The notes beneath the pieces were generated by a model. That model worked only from the letters and a program-made list of their open reading frames with translations. It did not search any database and was not told the DNA's origin. From Manganitrophus sp963718695 (lineage in GTDB: Bacteria; Nitrospirota; Nitrospiria; SBBL01; Manganitrophaceae), in the NCBI GenBank assembly GCA_963718695.1, contig OY970371.1, forward strand, positions 1,426,001 to 1,490,000: a stretch of DNA of 64,000 nt, read 5' to 3'. Made by a program: the position numbers and the translations under genes. How positions within the stretch are numbered: the first letter of the stretch is position 1; each line of letters begins with the position of its first letter. Shown one piece after another: positions 20,453-29,749 of this stretch.

Positions 20453-20481
20453 TTGACATTAGTTCTAATTAGAACTATACT
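20453..20481 (+). promoter_or_regulatory. Promoter with embedded MarR operator
   Basis: TTGACA (20453-20458), a 17-base spacer and TATACT (20476-20481) form a near-consensus sigma-70 promoter. The perfect 18-base palindrome TAGTTCTAATTAGAACTA (20460-20477) fills the spacer and touches the -10, so a bound dimer would block RNA polymerase. It drives the marR-rhodanese-DoxX unit and implies autorepression. Confidence 0.85.
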
Positions 20482-20517
20482 ACATAGTACAATATGCAAG
20501 CAACGATGGAGTTCACC

Positions 20518-20973
20518 ATGACGGCATCCCGAAAAGATCCTGGAGAAGAGCCTTTCGTGAAAGTTGTGCGGCCGTTGGTCGAAGCGTTTTATGCCTTCCT
20601 CTCGAAGGATGATCGGCATATCCGTTCTCTCGGGCTGACCCTCTCTCAATTCGATGTCATCGTCACCCTTGGTGATACCGACGGAATGACCTGTAAGCAA
20701 ATATCGGATCAGACGCTGGTGACCAAAGGAACGCTGACCGGTGTTTTAGATCGATTAGAGATAAAAGGTCTGGTGGAGCGGGTCCCTTCCCAAGAAGATC
20801 GCCGCGTGACGATCATCCGCCTGACATCCAAGGGACAAAAGAAATTCGAAGAAACTTTTCCAACCCATATTTATTACCTGAAGCCGTTCTTTGAACGGGC
20901 CTTAACACCCGCTGAAATGAAGACGCTGCGAGAGCTTCTGCTTCGTCTCAAAGAGAGTTTCGAGCGGGATTAA
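20518..20973 (+). CDS. MarR family transcriptional regulator
   Basis: Winged-helix repressor of about 151 residues: an N-terminal helix, LTLSQFDVIVTLGDTDGMTC, recognition helix region LVTKGTLTGVLDRLEIKGLV and the wing ERVPSQEDRRVTIIRLTSKG. In-frame ATGs occur at 20494, 20506 and 20518. Only the last has a spaced GGAG, so it is preferred. The promoter upstream contains an 18-base palindrome that is almost certainly its own operator. It probably controls the rhodanese and DoxX genes behind it. The ligand is unknown; sulfur species or oxidants are plausible given those neighbours. Confidence 0.88.
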   Translation: MTASRKDPGEEPFVKVVRPLVEAFYAFLSKDDRHIRSLGLTLSQFDVIVTLGDTDGMTCKQISDQTLVTKGTLTGVLDRLEIKGLVERVPSQEDRRVTIIRLTSKGQKKFEETFPTHIYYLKPFFERALTPAEMKTLRELLLRLKESFERD

Positions 20974-21007
20974 AAACGTCAATCAATTTCAAATAAGGAG
21001 GAGAAAA

Positions 21008-21379
21008 ATGGCGACTCAAGTCAAAATTCAAGATCCGGCAAAGGCAAAAGAGTATTTCGAGAACAAGATGGCCTTCACCACCGGCCCCATTGAACTCGAA
21101 CGAGCAATTCAGTCCGGGGAGGTGAATGTGGTCGATGTGCGTGCCTCGGAAGATTATGCCGAGGGACACATCCCCGGCGCAGTGAACCTGCCGAAGGATC
21201 GTTGGCAAACGTTGGAAGGTTTGCGAAAGGACAAGGTCAACGTTCTCTACTGCTACTCGCAGGTCTGCCATCTGGCGGCCGCGGCCGCGGTGGAATTTTC
21301 CGGCAAAGGCTACCCTGTCATGGAACTGGAAGGGGGCATCCGCGCTTGGAAAGATCATGAACTCGATATTGAAAAATAA
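21008..21379 (+). CDS. Rhodanese-like domain protein
   Basis: Single-domain cytoplasmic rhodanese, 123 residues. NVVDVRASEDYAEGHIPGAVNLP and the C-terminal GGIRAWKDHEL are family hallmarks. The active-site loop has two Cys, CYSQVC, the first in the persulfide-carrying position. Preceded by AAGGAGG at good spacing. It lies in the MarR-controlled unit, suggesting sulfane sulfur handling in a stress response. Confidence 0.9.
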   Translation: MATQVKIQDPAKAKEYFENKMAFTTGPIELERAIQSGEVNVVDVRASEDYAEGHIPGAVNLPKDRWQTLEGLRKDKVNVLYCYSQVCHLAAAAAVEFSGKGYPVMELEGGIRAWKDHELDIEK

Positions 21380-21403
21380 GCTTTATCAACAGCCGAAGCG
21401 TCT

Positions 21404-21431
21404 CGGCAGCGGGTGAGTCGACCCGCTGCCG
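21404..21431. other. Intercistronic hairpin
   Basis: CGGCAGCGGGT and ACCCGCTGCCG form a perfect 11-bp stem with a 6-base loop between the rhodanese and DoxX genes. No T-run follows, so it is not an ordinary terminator. It may stabilise or process the mRNA, giving different levels of the two proteins. Confidence 0.6.
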
Positions 21432-21465
21432 CACGGAATAATCATTCAACATGGGGGGAAGAAGA

Positions 21466-21915
21466 ATGAAAGCACTGTTTCAAACGGATGAGTCTTGGTC
21501 AAATTTAATTTTGCGAGTGATGATGGGAGCCATCATGTTCCCGCATGGGGCGCAGAAGCTGTTGGGCTGGTATGGCGGATTTGGATTTTCCGGGACGATG
21601 GGCTTCTTTACGGAGAAGATGGGGCTTCCGTGGATCGTCGCTTTTCTCGTCATCATGGGAGAATCGATCGGAGCTCTGATGTTGATCGGCGGCGTCCTGA
21701 CCCGATTTGTGGCGGCCAGCCTCGCCGTGATCATGGTCGGGGCGATCACACTGGTCCATTTGCCCTCCGGCTTCTTCATGAATTGGTTCGGGAAGCAGTC
21801 GGGCGAGGGGTATGAGTTTCATCTGTTGGTGATTACCATCTGTGCCGCTTTGGTCCTCTGCGGCGGGGGAAAGTGGTCGGCGGACCGAGTGATCGCCAAG
21901 AAGCTGGCGCGGTAA
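21466..21915 (+). CDS. DoxX family membrane protein
   Basis: About 149 residues with four hydrophobic helices and the family pattern LILRVMMGAIMFPHGAQKLLGWYGG near the N-terminus, then GESIGALMLIGGVLTRF. DoxX proteins are small integral membrane proteins linked to redox, thiosulfate or oxidative-stress functions. The ATG at 21466 follows GGGGGAAGAAGA; an ATG at 21451 would add five residues without a site. It is the last gene of the MarR unit. Confidence 0.88.
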   Translation: MKALFQTDESWSNLILRVMMGAIMFPHGAQKLLGWYGGFGFSGTMGFFTEKMGLPWIVAFLVIMGESIGALMLIGGVLTRFVAASLAVIMVGAITLVHLPSGFFMNWFGKQSGEGYEFHLLVITICAALVLCGGGKWSADRVIAKKLAR

Positions 21916-21948
21916 AGAATCGCCGACGGGGCGGCCTCCTGCTTCTTT

Positions 21949-22617
21949 TTAGAAGAGGTATCCCAATCCGAACAGCCCATGGAGCGCCATGTTCGCTCCC
22001 TCCGCGCTTCCGCCGCGAATCGGGACATCGAAGTAGGACGCGGTGACCTTTCCCTCCAGGGAGGCGAAGAGTTTTTCGGTCAGCGCGAATCGTCTGGCGA
22101 TGGCGGCCTGAAGCGCCGGGCCGGCGAGATCGTATCCTTCGTCCAGAAGCCCTCTCTCCTCGGGAAGCCTCCTGCCGCGGACCGTGATCTCCGGATGGGC
22201 GACGACCACTCCCGCCCCGATGCGGTAAATCCACTTTGATTTTTCCCAGGCCCGATTGAGCATGAAGAGGTTGTACCCATGGGAGATCGAGAAGTTCTCC
22301 ACCTCCGGGGGTTTGTTCGCCAAGAACAGCTTTACATGAATCATCTCCAGCTCCCAGGCCCGGTCTTCCTTCCATCGGCCCAGACGGATGGAATAATAAG
22401 GGGGGGCCTCAAAGGCCCGGGTGTGGTATGTTGCGTCGAGATCGATCTCTTCTTCTCCGCTTTGTTCGATCGTCAACGGGGTCCGTGCATGGTAGGCCGA
22501 CCCACCGAGCACCTCCAGACGCCAGCGATCCGCAGCGCTCGCCGGAGGAAGAAGAAGGAGAAGAAGGAGAGGAAGAAGCCAGGCGGAGAACTTCTTTGGA
22601 GCGCTATTCGGTTTCAC
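21949..22617 (-). CDS. Putative outer-membrane beta-barrel protein
   Basis: About 222 residues with a signal peptide (AWLLPLLLLLLLPPASA) and alternating strands such as WRLEVLGGSAYHARTPL and YYSIRLGRWKEDRAWELEMIHVKLFL, ending in GLFGLGYLF with the C-terminal Phe typical of outer-membrane proteins. The frame is open upstream to 22683, but the GTG at 22617 places the signal peptide correctly. It overlaps the 3' end of the aldehyde dehydrogenase gene by 14 bases. No specific function recognised. Confidence 0.65.
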   Translation of the reverse strand: MKPNSAPKKFSAWLLPLLLLLLLPPASAADRWRLEVLGGSAYHARTPLTIEQSGEEEIDLDATYHTRAFEAPPYYSIRLGRWKEDRAWELEMIHVKLFLANKPPEVENFSISHGYNLFMLNRAWEKSKWIYRIGAGVVVAHPEITVRGRRLPEERGLLDEGYDLAGPALQAAIARRFALTEKLFASLEGKVTASYFDVPIRGGSAEGANMALHGLFGLGYLF

Positions 22618-24001
22618 TCCGATTTCCCTCACCCCCTTCTTTGATCCAGACGGTTTTGATGTTGACGAATTCACGAATTCCATAATCGCTCAGCTCCCTT
22701 CCATAACCCGATTGTTTCACCCCGCCGAAGGGGAGACGGGGGTCGGAAGCGACCATCCCATTGACAAAGACCATTCCCGCCTCGATCTCCTCGATGAAGC
22801 GGGCCCGCTCGACACGATCGTTCGTCCAGACGCTGCTGCCGAGTCCAAAGATCGTATTGTTTGCGAGATCAATCGCCTGATCGATATTCGCGACACGGAA
22901 GAGCGAAGCGACCGGACCGAACATCTCCTCGCGATAGGCCGGCGTCTTTTTCGGGATGTCGGTGAGGACCGTCGGCGGATAATAAAATCCGGACCGATCG
23001 AGCGGTTTCCCTCCGGTCAGAAGGCGTGCGCCACCAGCGACGCTTATTCGTACCTGCTCATCCAATCTCTTCACCTGATCGGCCGTGGCGAGGGGGCCGA
23101 TGTCGGTCTTCTCATCCATCGGATCGCCTATTTTCAGATTTTTCATCGCTTCGACGAATGGCCGCTCGAATCGATCCGCGATCGACTCCGCCACGATGAA
23201 TCGCTTTGCGGCGATGCACGATTGGCCGTTGTTGATCGTCCTGGCCCGGACGGCGGTTTCGACCGCTTCATCGAGATCGGCGCTTGGCATGACGATGAAG
23301 GGATCGCTTCCGCCCAATTCGAGGACCGTTTTCTTAATCCGTCTTCCGGCCTCTCCTCCGATCGCCTTTCCCGCGCCGACGCTTCCTGTCAGCGTCGCGG
23401 CGCGAATCCTCGGGTCATCGATCACCTGCGTCACCTTTTCGGATCCGATCAGAAGGGTTTGAAAAACCCCCTGCGGAAATCCGGCGCGCGTGAAGATCTC
23501 CTCGATCGCGAGGGCACATTGCGGGACGTTGGAAGCATGTTTCAGAAGGGCGACGTTCCCCGCCATCAGCGCCGGGACGGCAAATCGGAAGACCTGCCAA
23601 AACGGAAAATTCCACGGCATGACGGCGAGAATCGGGCCGAGCGGCTGGAAGTGAACATAGCTCCGTGTCGCACCGGTCTTGACCTCGATATCGGCTAAAA
23701 ATCGCTCTCCATTTTCGACATAATAACGGCACGCCCAGGCGCATTTGAGCGCCTCTGCCGCCGCGGCCTTGATCGTTTTTCCCATCTCAAGGGTCATCAG
23801 ATGCCCGAGCCGGTCCGGTTCTGTCTCGAGGATCCGGGCGGCTTCAGCCATCCATTTCGCTCGATCGGAGAAGGAGCTCCAGCGGAAGGACCGAAACGTT
23901 TTTTCGGCCCGCCCGATCTTTTCATCTATCTGCGGGTCGGTCAGCGGGGGAAACGTTTTGACCGTTTCTCCGGTGGCCGGGTTGATCGTTGCGATTGCCA
24001 T
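22604..24001 (-). CDS. NAD(P)-dependent aldehyde dehydrogenase (succinate-semialdehyde dehydrogenase-like)
   Basis: 465 residues, oxidises an aldehyde to the acid. Cofactor and catalytic motifs are PWNFPFWQ, the glycine-rich LTGSVGAGKAIG, catalytic Glu in LELGGSDPFIV and catalytic Cys in NNGQSCIAAKRF. The overall pattern resembles the GabD/Sad group. The start MAIATINPATGE is canonical. It is followed by the putative barrel gene with a short overlap, otherwise without pathway neighbours. Confidence 0.88.
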   Translation of the reverse strand: MAIATINPATGETVKTFPPLTDPQIDEKIGRAEKTFRSFRWSSFSDRAKWMAEAARILETEPDRLGHLMTLEMGKTIKAAAAEALKCAWACRYYVENGERFLADIEVKTGATRSYVHFQPLGPILAVMPWNFPFWQVFRFAVPALMAGNVALLKHASNVPQCALAIEEIFTRAGFPQGVFQTLLIGSEKVTQVIDDPRIRAATLTGSVGAGKAIGGEAGRRIKKTVLELGGSDPFIVMPSADLDEAVETAVRARTINNGQSCIAAKRFIVAESIADRFERPFVEAMKNLKIGDPMDEKTDIGPLATADQVKRLDEQVRISVAGGARLLTGGKPLDRSGFYYPPTVLTDIPKKTPAYREEMFGPVASLFRVANIDQAIDLANNTIFGLGSSVWTNDRVERARFIEEIEAGMVFVNGMVASDPRLPFGGVKQSGYGRELSDYGIREFVNIKTVWIKEGGEGNRSETE

Positions 24002-24164
24002 GGTTGACCTCTCTAAGATAAAGAAGGAGCTTCTTCTATTTTAGAAAGGAGGGAAGGAAGGAGACAATCCGCTGAGCAGATGATATCGATTCGGCTGATC
24101 TATCCGGACCCGTCATCCAGAAAGAGGGACGTATTGTCCAAGAAAGGCGAGCTGAAAGGCGAGC

Positions 24165-25907
24165 TCATGCGACGCGTCGATCCGTTCGCCTCCGTCGGTC
24201 TTTCAACGATCCGAGGAAATCATTGAGCCCGAGGGTATTGAGAATATCGGATCGTTGCGCCCAGCCGCGGCGCGCCATGCCGATGCCGAAGTGGAGATGA
24301 GAGAGGTGGCGGGTGTGGTGGGCGTCGGAGTCGATCACCAGCTTCACCCCCGCCTCGACCGCTTTCCGGATATGTTCATCCTTCAAATCCAGCCGATCGG
24401 GAAAGGCGTCGACCTCCAGGACCGTTCCTGTCTCTTTGGCGGTCCGGATCACCGCATCGATGTCGATCTCGTACGGCTCGCGCCGCTGAATCCTGCGTCC
24501 CGTCGGATGAAAGAGGATATCGGCATGGGGATTTTTCATGGCGCGGATCACCCGGCGGGTCATCTCCTCCCGCGGCAGGCCGAAATGGGAATGGACGGAA
24601 ATCCCGACGACATCGAGCTGGGCGAGCGTCTCATCGTCGATATCGAGGCGGCCGTCTTTCAGAATATTCACCTCGGCCCCTTTCAGGAGGGTGATGCCGC
24701 TTCGTTTTTTGTTCAGCGCATCGATGGCGGCCATCTGCCGGAGGAGCGTCTCCTCATCCGACCCTCTCGTCACCGTGAGGCTCTTCGTATGATCGGTGAT
24801 GGCGATATACTCCCGTCCCAAACGCTCCGCCTCCGCCGCCATCTCCTCTAGCGAATGGGCGCCGTCGGTCCAGTTCGTTTGGATTTGAAGATCACCGCGC
24901 AGATCGTCATAACCGATCAGCTCCGGGAGGGCCCCGACCAGCGCAGCGCCGATCTCTCCGGTATCTTCCCGAAGCTCGGGCGGGATGAAGGGGAGGCCGA
25001 GGGCGTCATAAACCTCCTCTTCGGTTCGCCCCGCAATCAGCCGGTCCCCACGGAAGAGGCCATATTCGTTTAACTGGAGCCGCTTCGCAAGGGCGATTTC
25101 TCGAAGCGCGATATGGTGCGCCTTGCTTCCGGTGAAATAGCAGAGGGCGGCGCCGAAGCGCTCCTCCGGGACGACCCGCAGATCGACATCCATCCCGTTT
25201 CTTAACTTGATACTCGATTGGGCCGGCCCCTTGGCATGGAGATAAATCGCCTCCGGCATGCTTACGAAGAAGTCCATCACCCGATCGGGGTCGTTTGAGA
25301 CGGCGAGAAGATCGCCGTCGCCCACCGTCTCCATCCGCCGGCGAATCGAGCCGGCGACCGCCACCCGTTTTACCCCCGGCACCGTTTCCAAACGGGCTTG
25401 GATTTCATCGATCAGAGGGAGGACCGCCCCGAGCAGGTGCCGGCCTCCGCTTTTCAAGAAGGCGATCCCCTTGAGGATCTTCCGCTCGCTTTTTTCTCCA
25501 AAACGTGGAAGCGCCCTGATCTTCCCCGCCGTCGCGGCGCGCTCCAGCTCTTCGACCGTCCGGATGCCGAGCTGTTGATGGAGGGTGTTAATCATTTTCG
25601 GCCCCAGTCCTTCGATGGCGCTCAGGCGGGCGAGATCGACCGGACTCTTTTCCCGCAGCGCCTCAAGGTAGGGGAGTTTTCCGGTTTCGATCAAGGTCCC
25701 GATCTTCTCGGCGATGCTCGTTCCGACGCCGGGGATTTTCTTCACCCCCTTGAGTCCCTCTTGGCGGTAGGTTTCTTCGATAGAAGTGTCAACGGTCTCG
25801 ATGCCCGCGGCGGCTTTTTCATAGGCGCGCGGCTTGAAAGGAACCCGTTGCATGTCGAGAAGGGAGGCGATTTCACGCAGGGTTTTGGCGATTTCAGCGT
25901 TCGTCAT
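24165..25907 (-). CDS. polX: DNA polymerase/3'-5' exonuclease PolX
   Basis: Family X polymerase with a C-terminal PHP domain, about 580 residues from the ATG at 25907 (MTNAEIAKTLREIASLLD; AGGTGA upstream). It has an N-terminal HhH region (LPYLEALREKSPVDLARLSAIEGLGPKMI), a nucleotidyltransferase domain with SIRRRMETVGDGDLL supplying catalytic Asp, and PHP from about residue 345. The first PHP motif reads LQIQTNWTDG: the second metal-binding His of the usual HxH/QxH is Gln. The later AITDHTKSL, HSHFGL and DSDAHHTRHL are kept. Exonuclease activity may therefore be altered. Predicted base-excision repair role. Confidence 0.9.
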   Translation of the reverse strand: MTNAEIAKTLREIASLLDMQRVPFKPRAYEKAAAGIETVDTSIEETYRQEGLKGVKKIPGVGTSIAEKIGTLIETGKLPYLEALREKSPVDLARLSAIEGLGPKMINTLHQQLGIRTVEELERAATAGKIRALPRFGEKSERKILKGIAFLKSGGRHLLGAVLPLIDEIQARLETVPGVKRVAVAGSIRRRMETVGDGDLLAVSNDPDRVMDFFVSMPEAIYLHAKGPAQSSIKLRNGMDVDLRVVPEERFGAALCYFTGSKAHHIALREIALAKRLQLNEYGLFRGDRLIAGRTEEEVYDALGLPFIPPELREDTGEIGAALVGALPELIGYDDLRGDLQIQTNWTDGAHSLEEMAAEAERLGREYIAITDHTKSLTVTRGSDEETLLRQMAAIDALNKKRSGITLLKGAEVNILKDGRLDIDDETLAQLDVVGISVHSHFGLPREEMTRRVIRAMKNPHADILFHPTGRRIQRREPYEIDIDAVIRTAKETGTVLEVDAFPDRLDLKDEHIRKAVEAGVKLVIDSDAHHTRHLSHLHFGIGMARRGWAQRSDILNTLGLNDFLGSLKDRRRRTDRRVA

Positions 25908-26107
25908 TGCTTCACCTGTGACTAAAACTTCCTTATAGAAAGCGTAATCCGTTTTCAGGTGAAACTTCAAGAGAGGGCTCAGACAGGTTTCAGAATCGTC
26001 CTGCCGGTAGGAGGTTGTAGAGGATCAAATTCCAAGAAATGGCGCGGGGGACGACCGCGCCTTCTTCTGAACGCGTGAGTGGAAAAAATAAAGGCAGCGT
26101 GGATGGC

Positions 26108-26761
26108 TTAGAGTTTCTGAGGGCGTTGGGTCCTCAAGAGTGTCGCGACGATTCCCACCCGTGTCGTCACCTTCAATTTGCGCATGATCCGCTGGAGGTG
26201 TTCCTTGACGGTGTACTCGCTGATTCCCATGCAGCGGGCGACATCCTTGTTCGTTCTTCCTTCCGAAAGGAGCATCACCAGCGTTTTCTCCCGCTCGGTC
26301 AGCCGGGCCGGAAGATTAAAAGAGTCGATGCGCAGGTTTCGATTGCTTCTCTCAATGGAGAGAAGCAGGTAGGTGTCGCGCCGGCTTTTTCCGGGAGAAG
26401 CCAGCGGAATAGATCTGACCTGATAGAAGGTCTCCTGATGCAGAAAGACCCGGTGGAGCGAGGGGGCATCGCTGAATTCCTTCCCATGCTTTAATTCCAA
26501 AAGAAGGGCTGAGATAATTTTTTGCAGCGGCGTTTTTTTTGCCGATTTCGGTGAAATCGGTCTGTCTCCTAAAACCGCTAGGAATTTTTGGGCGGCGTTG
26601 TTGAAGTAGCGCGTTCGGCCGTCCTGACTCAAGATCAAGATTCCGGGGGGATCATCATCGCGCATGCCTTGGGCTTGATCTTTTGGGGCCGCGGAGGGGA
26701 ATGAGGGTCGATCGGGTAAAGTGAAATCGGTTGAACAGAAATGTGAAAGGACTGCCTCCAT
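26108..26761 (-). CDS. LuxR-type transcriptional regulator with PAS-like N-terminus
   Basis: About 217 residues. A PAS-like segment (PGILILSQDGRTRYFNNAAQKFLAV) is followed by a LuxR/NarL helix-turn-helix: LTEREKTLVMLLSEGRTNKDVARCMGISEYTVKEHLQRIMRKL. The ATG at 26761 has AGGAGAAAG upstream; the frame is open to 26848 without a better site. There is no receiver domain, so it probably senses a ligand or partner through the PAS part. No target gene is evident. Confidence 0.82.
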   Translation of the reverse strand: MEAVLSHFCSTDFTLPDRPSFPSAAPKDQAQGMRDDDPPGILILSQDGRTRYFNNAAQKFLAVLGDRPISPKSAKKTPLQKIISALLLELKHGKEFSDAPSLHRVFLHQETFYQVRSIPLASPGKSRRDTYLLLSIERSNRNLRIDSFNLPARLTEREKTLVMLLSEGRTNKDVARCMGISEYTVKEHLQRIMRKLKVTTRVGIVATLLRTQRPQKL

Positions 26762-26920
26762 TACGCTTTCTCCTGAATGTAAATGTTGTATAGACACAGT
26801 CTGGATTAGATCGGAGAAGAGTGCAACCCCAAAGTGAGGTATCCTCACAATGGATCGGCTTTCTACTCTATTTTCCGGGATGGACTAGGAGATTTTCCTA
26901 GATTCGATCAGAGCGAATTT

Positions 26921-29749
26921 TTATTCCTTTGCGATGGCGGCGGCCACCAGATCGATCGACGGTTCCCCGGCGTGGCGGACGATCTCGGATTTAGCCTGAT
27001 CGCGCAGGCGGACGATTTCCCGCCAATCCCGCCCCTCCGGCCGGACCGGCTTGCCGATGACGACCTGAATCGGCCCGCGCCGAGGAATCCAGCGTCCCGG
27101 CCAGAGGACCTCGCGGGCGCCGCGGATGGCGACCGGACAGATCGGCCGGCCGGTTTCGGCGGCGACTTTGAACGCCCCCAACCGGAAAGGACGGACGCCC
27201 CGGAAGCGGGAGAAGGTCCCTTCCGGGAAGATTAAAACGGAGTGGCCCTGCCGGAGTGCCGCCTCGATCCGCCGGGTGGTGGTGACGCTCTCGGCAAAGT
27301 CGAGCCGGTCGACCGTCAAATGCCCGACCTTTTTGATGACGGTTCGGATCACCGGCGCCTGCATCAACTCCCGCTTGGCGACAAATAGAAAACCGGGGGG
27401 AAGGGCCGCCATCAAGACGATCGCATCGAGATAGCCGGAGTGGTTCGCGACGAGAACGGAGGGACCGGCCTCTGAGAGATGCTCCCTTCCTTCGACGGTG
27501 AGGGGACAGCCGATCCAGGAGAAAAATCGGCGCGCCCATCCATGAACAAGCCGGGCCGGCAGGGGTCCCGCCGGAAGCAGCAGCATCGCGATCCAGACGG
27601 GCGGGATCGTCAGAAGAGAGATCGTTGCGACATAGCCGGTATAGACGCCGCGGCCCAGGGCGGCCGACGCGCGCGCGATGCGGGCGCCGAGACCGGCCAG
27701 CCAGAGACGAGCGATCTGAAGGGCGGGGGGACGGCGCGGCGGGCCCATCTCTCCCTTCACGTAGGCGGTCCGCAAGGCGGCGCGGCGGAGCTTCCCGCTG
27801 GAGGTCTTTGGGATCGTATCGGACGGGACCAAAGAGACGATGTCGGGACGGACATCGGTCGCCGCCGCGACCTTCTCGATCACCTCTCCGATCAAGCGTT
27901 GCCGTGCTTCTTCTTTCTCCGCTCTTGTCTCCGCAACGATCACCAGTTTCTCCGTTCCGATCTCCGGATCGGTAATCCCGAAGGCGGCCACCCGTCCTCT
28001 GCGGATTCCGGGGATCTCTCCGACGACCGCTTCCACTTCTTGGGGATAGAGATTCCGGCCGGCCTTGATGATGATGTCTTTGCGCCGGCCGGTGACGAAA
28101 AGCTCCCCCTCCGCCCGATAGGCAAAGTCGCCGGAGTCGCACCAGCCATCCTGGAAGGTCTTTTCAGTCGCCTCCGGATCACGATAATATCCCCGCATGG
28201 TCGACGGCCCGCGAAACTGCAGCGAGCCTTCAATCCGCTCTTTCACCTCGCCACCCGATTCATCGACGATGCGAATGTCATGGCCCGGAAGGGGGGCGCC
28301 GCAGGAGACAAAACGAAGCGGGGACGGTTCGGTCGGAGGGGCCGGCTCCGCCTTTCGCTCACGCTCAAAGGCTTCGCGGCAGATGGTATCGATCCGGGGA
28401 GGCCGCCCGATCGGGGGAAAGCTCAGGGCGACCGATGATTCGGCCAATCCATACACCGGAAAGAAGGTCTCTTTCCGAAAACCATACGGCGCAAATCGCT
28501 TGGTAAATCGGTCGAGGGTCTCGGGGCGGACCGGTTCGGCCCCATTGAAGGCGATCCGCCAGGAGCTCAAGTCGAGCCCTTCGATGGCGCGATCGTCGAT
28601 TTTTCGGACGCAGAGCTCGTACGCGAAATTCGGCGCGGCGGAGTGGGTTCCCCGGTGGTAGTGAATCGCCCAGAGCCACCGCTCCGGCCGTGTCAAAAAG
28701 GTCAGCGGCGAGAGGATGGTGATCGGAATGCCGAAGTAGAGCGCGCCGAGCCAGGAGCCGATCAGCCCCATATCATGATAGAGCGGGAGCCAGCTGACGC
28801 AGGCATCGCCCGCGCCGATCTGAGCGGCTTGGCCGATGGCCCGAATGTTGGCGAGGACATTTTCATGCGCAAGCAGAACCCCCTTGGGAAGGCCGGTGCT
28901 TCCGGAGGTGAATTGGATCAACGCCGGATCTTCGGAGCGCAGATCGACTTTCGGCCGCTCTGAAGAAGCGCGGCTTAAGGCCTCAAACGTCGTCACATCG
29001 GCCAGGCCCGGAACGAGCGGCCGCAGAAGCCGGGCCAATCCTTCCACCCGGCCGGAGGCGATCAGGAAGCGGGCATTGGCCTTCTGCAGAATGGCCGCTT
29101 GTCGGCGGGCATACTCTTCGATCTGATCCATCCGGACCGGCGGATAGAGCGGGACGGGGATCCCCCCGGCGAAAAGAACGCCGAAGAAGGTAAAGAAGAA
29201 GTCCGAGCCGGTCGGGAGCATGAGCGCCACCGTTTCGTGACGGCGGAGCCCCTGTTCCAAGAGTCCCTGCGCGACGGCGCCGGCCGCGTCGACGAGCTGG
29301 CCGTAGGTGATCTTGCGTTCAATCCCGTCTTCTTGCGGAAGATAGATGTGAGGCCGGTCGGTCTCTCTCTCCGCGCGGCTCAGCAGGACCTCGACGAGAG
29401 AAGCGGCCGACTCGGGTGGGGGTGTCGCCGCGCCGATCGTCTGAATCCGCTCCAAGGAGAGCGGCCGTCCGGGGGCTTCGGCTTGAAGGATGGCCCGGGC
29501 CAGATCGCGCGGGGTTCCCGCCTCGGCGATGAGCTGTTCCGGTATTCGGGCGGAGAAGCCCTTCTCGATCCGAAGAATCAATTCGATCCGCTCCAAACTT
29601 CCCAGGCCGAGATCTCGATCGAGGAGGGCGTCGAGTGAAACGGAATGGGCGGCCCGTCCCATCCCAAGCTCGGCGACAAACTCGCGGAGAATGACCAGGA
29701 CCTTTTGTTCGACTCTATCGGCGGGATCCGGAAGGCGTTCGGTCGCCAT
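26921..29749 (-). CDS. Carrier protein / acyl-AMP ligase / acyltransferase fusion
   Basis: 942 residues in three modules. (1) A phosphopantetheine carrier domain at about 1-95, attachment Ser in DRDLGLGSLERIELI. (2) A fatty acyl-AMP ligase or acyl-CoA synthetase at about 110-640, with LIQFTSGSTGLPKGVLLAHENV, YDMGLIGSW-type core (LPLYHDMGLIGSWLG) and GRRKDIIIKAGRNLYPQEVE. (3) Hydrophobic helices, then a PlsC-type acyltransferase at about 740-920 with NHSGYLDAIV (HX4D) and FPEGTFSRFRG. It probably activates a fatty acid, loads it on its own carrier and transfers it to a lipid acceptor at the inner membrane. AGGAG precedes the ATG. Confidence 0.85.
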   Translation of the reverse strand: MATERLPDPADRVEQKVLVILREFVAELGMGRAAHSVSLDALLDRDLGLGSLERIELILRIEKGFSARIPEQLIAEAGTPRDLARAILQAEAPGRPLSLERIQTIGAATPPPESAASLVEVLLSRAERETDRPHIYLPQEDGIERKITYGQLVDAAGAVAQGLLEQGLRRHETVALMLPTGSDFFFTFFGVLFAGGIPVPLYPPVRMDQIEEYARRQAAILQKANARFLIASGRVEGLARLLRPLVPGLADVTTFEALSRASSERPKVDLRSEDPALIQFTSGSTGLPKGVLLAHENVLANIRAIGQAAQIGAGDACVSWLPLYHDMGLIGSWLGALYFGIPITILSPLTFLTRPERWLWAIHYHRGTHSAAPNFAYELCVRKIDDRAIEGLDLSSWRIAFNGAEPVRPETLDRFTKRFAPYGFRKETFFPVYGLAESSVALSFPPIGRPPRIDTICREAFERERKAEPAPPTEPSPLRFVSCGAPLPGHDIRIVDESGGEVKERIEGSLQFRGPSTMRGYYRDPEATEKTFQDGWCDSGDFAYRAEGELFVTGRRKDIIIKAGRNLYPQEVEAVVGEIPGIRRGRVAAFGITDPEIGTEKLVIVAETRAEKEEARQRLIGEVIEKVAAATDVRPDIVSLVPSDTIPKTSSGKLRRAALRTAYVKGEMGPPRRPPALQIARLWLAGLGARIARASAALGRGVYTGYVATISLLTIPPVWIAMLLLPAGPLPARLVHGWARRFFSWIGCPLTVEGREHLSEAGPSVLVANHSGYLDAIVLMAALPPGFLFVAKRELMQAPVIRTVIKKVGHLTVDRLDFAESVTTTRRIEAALRQGHSVLIFPEGTFSRFRGVRPFRLGAFKVAAETGRPICPVAIRGAREVLWPGRWIPRRGPIQVVIGKPVRPEGRDWREIVRLRDQAKSEIVRHAGEPSIDLVAAAIAKE

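Noticed and set aside
26885..26901. CTAGGA/TCCTAG hairpin upstream of the LuxR-type gene
   Set aside because: Six-base stem with no T-run; too weak to call a terminator or operator.
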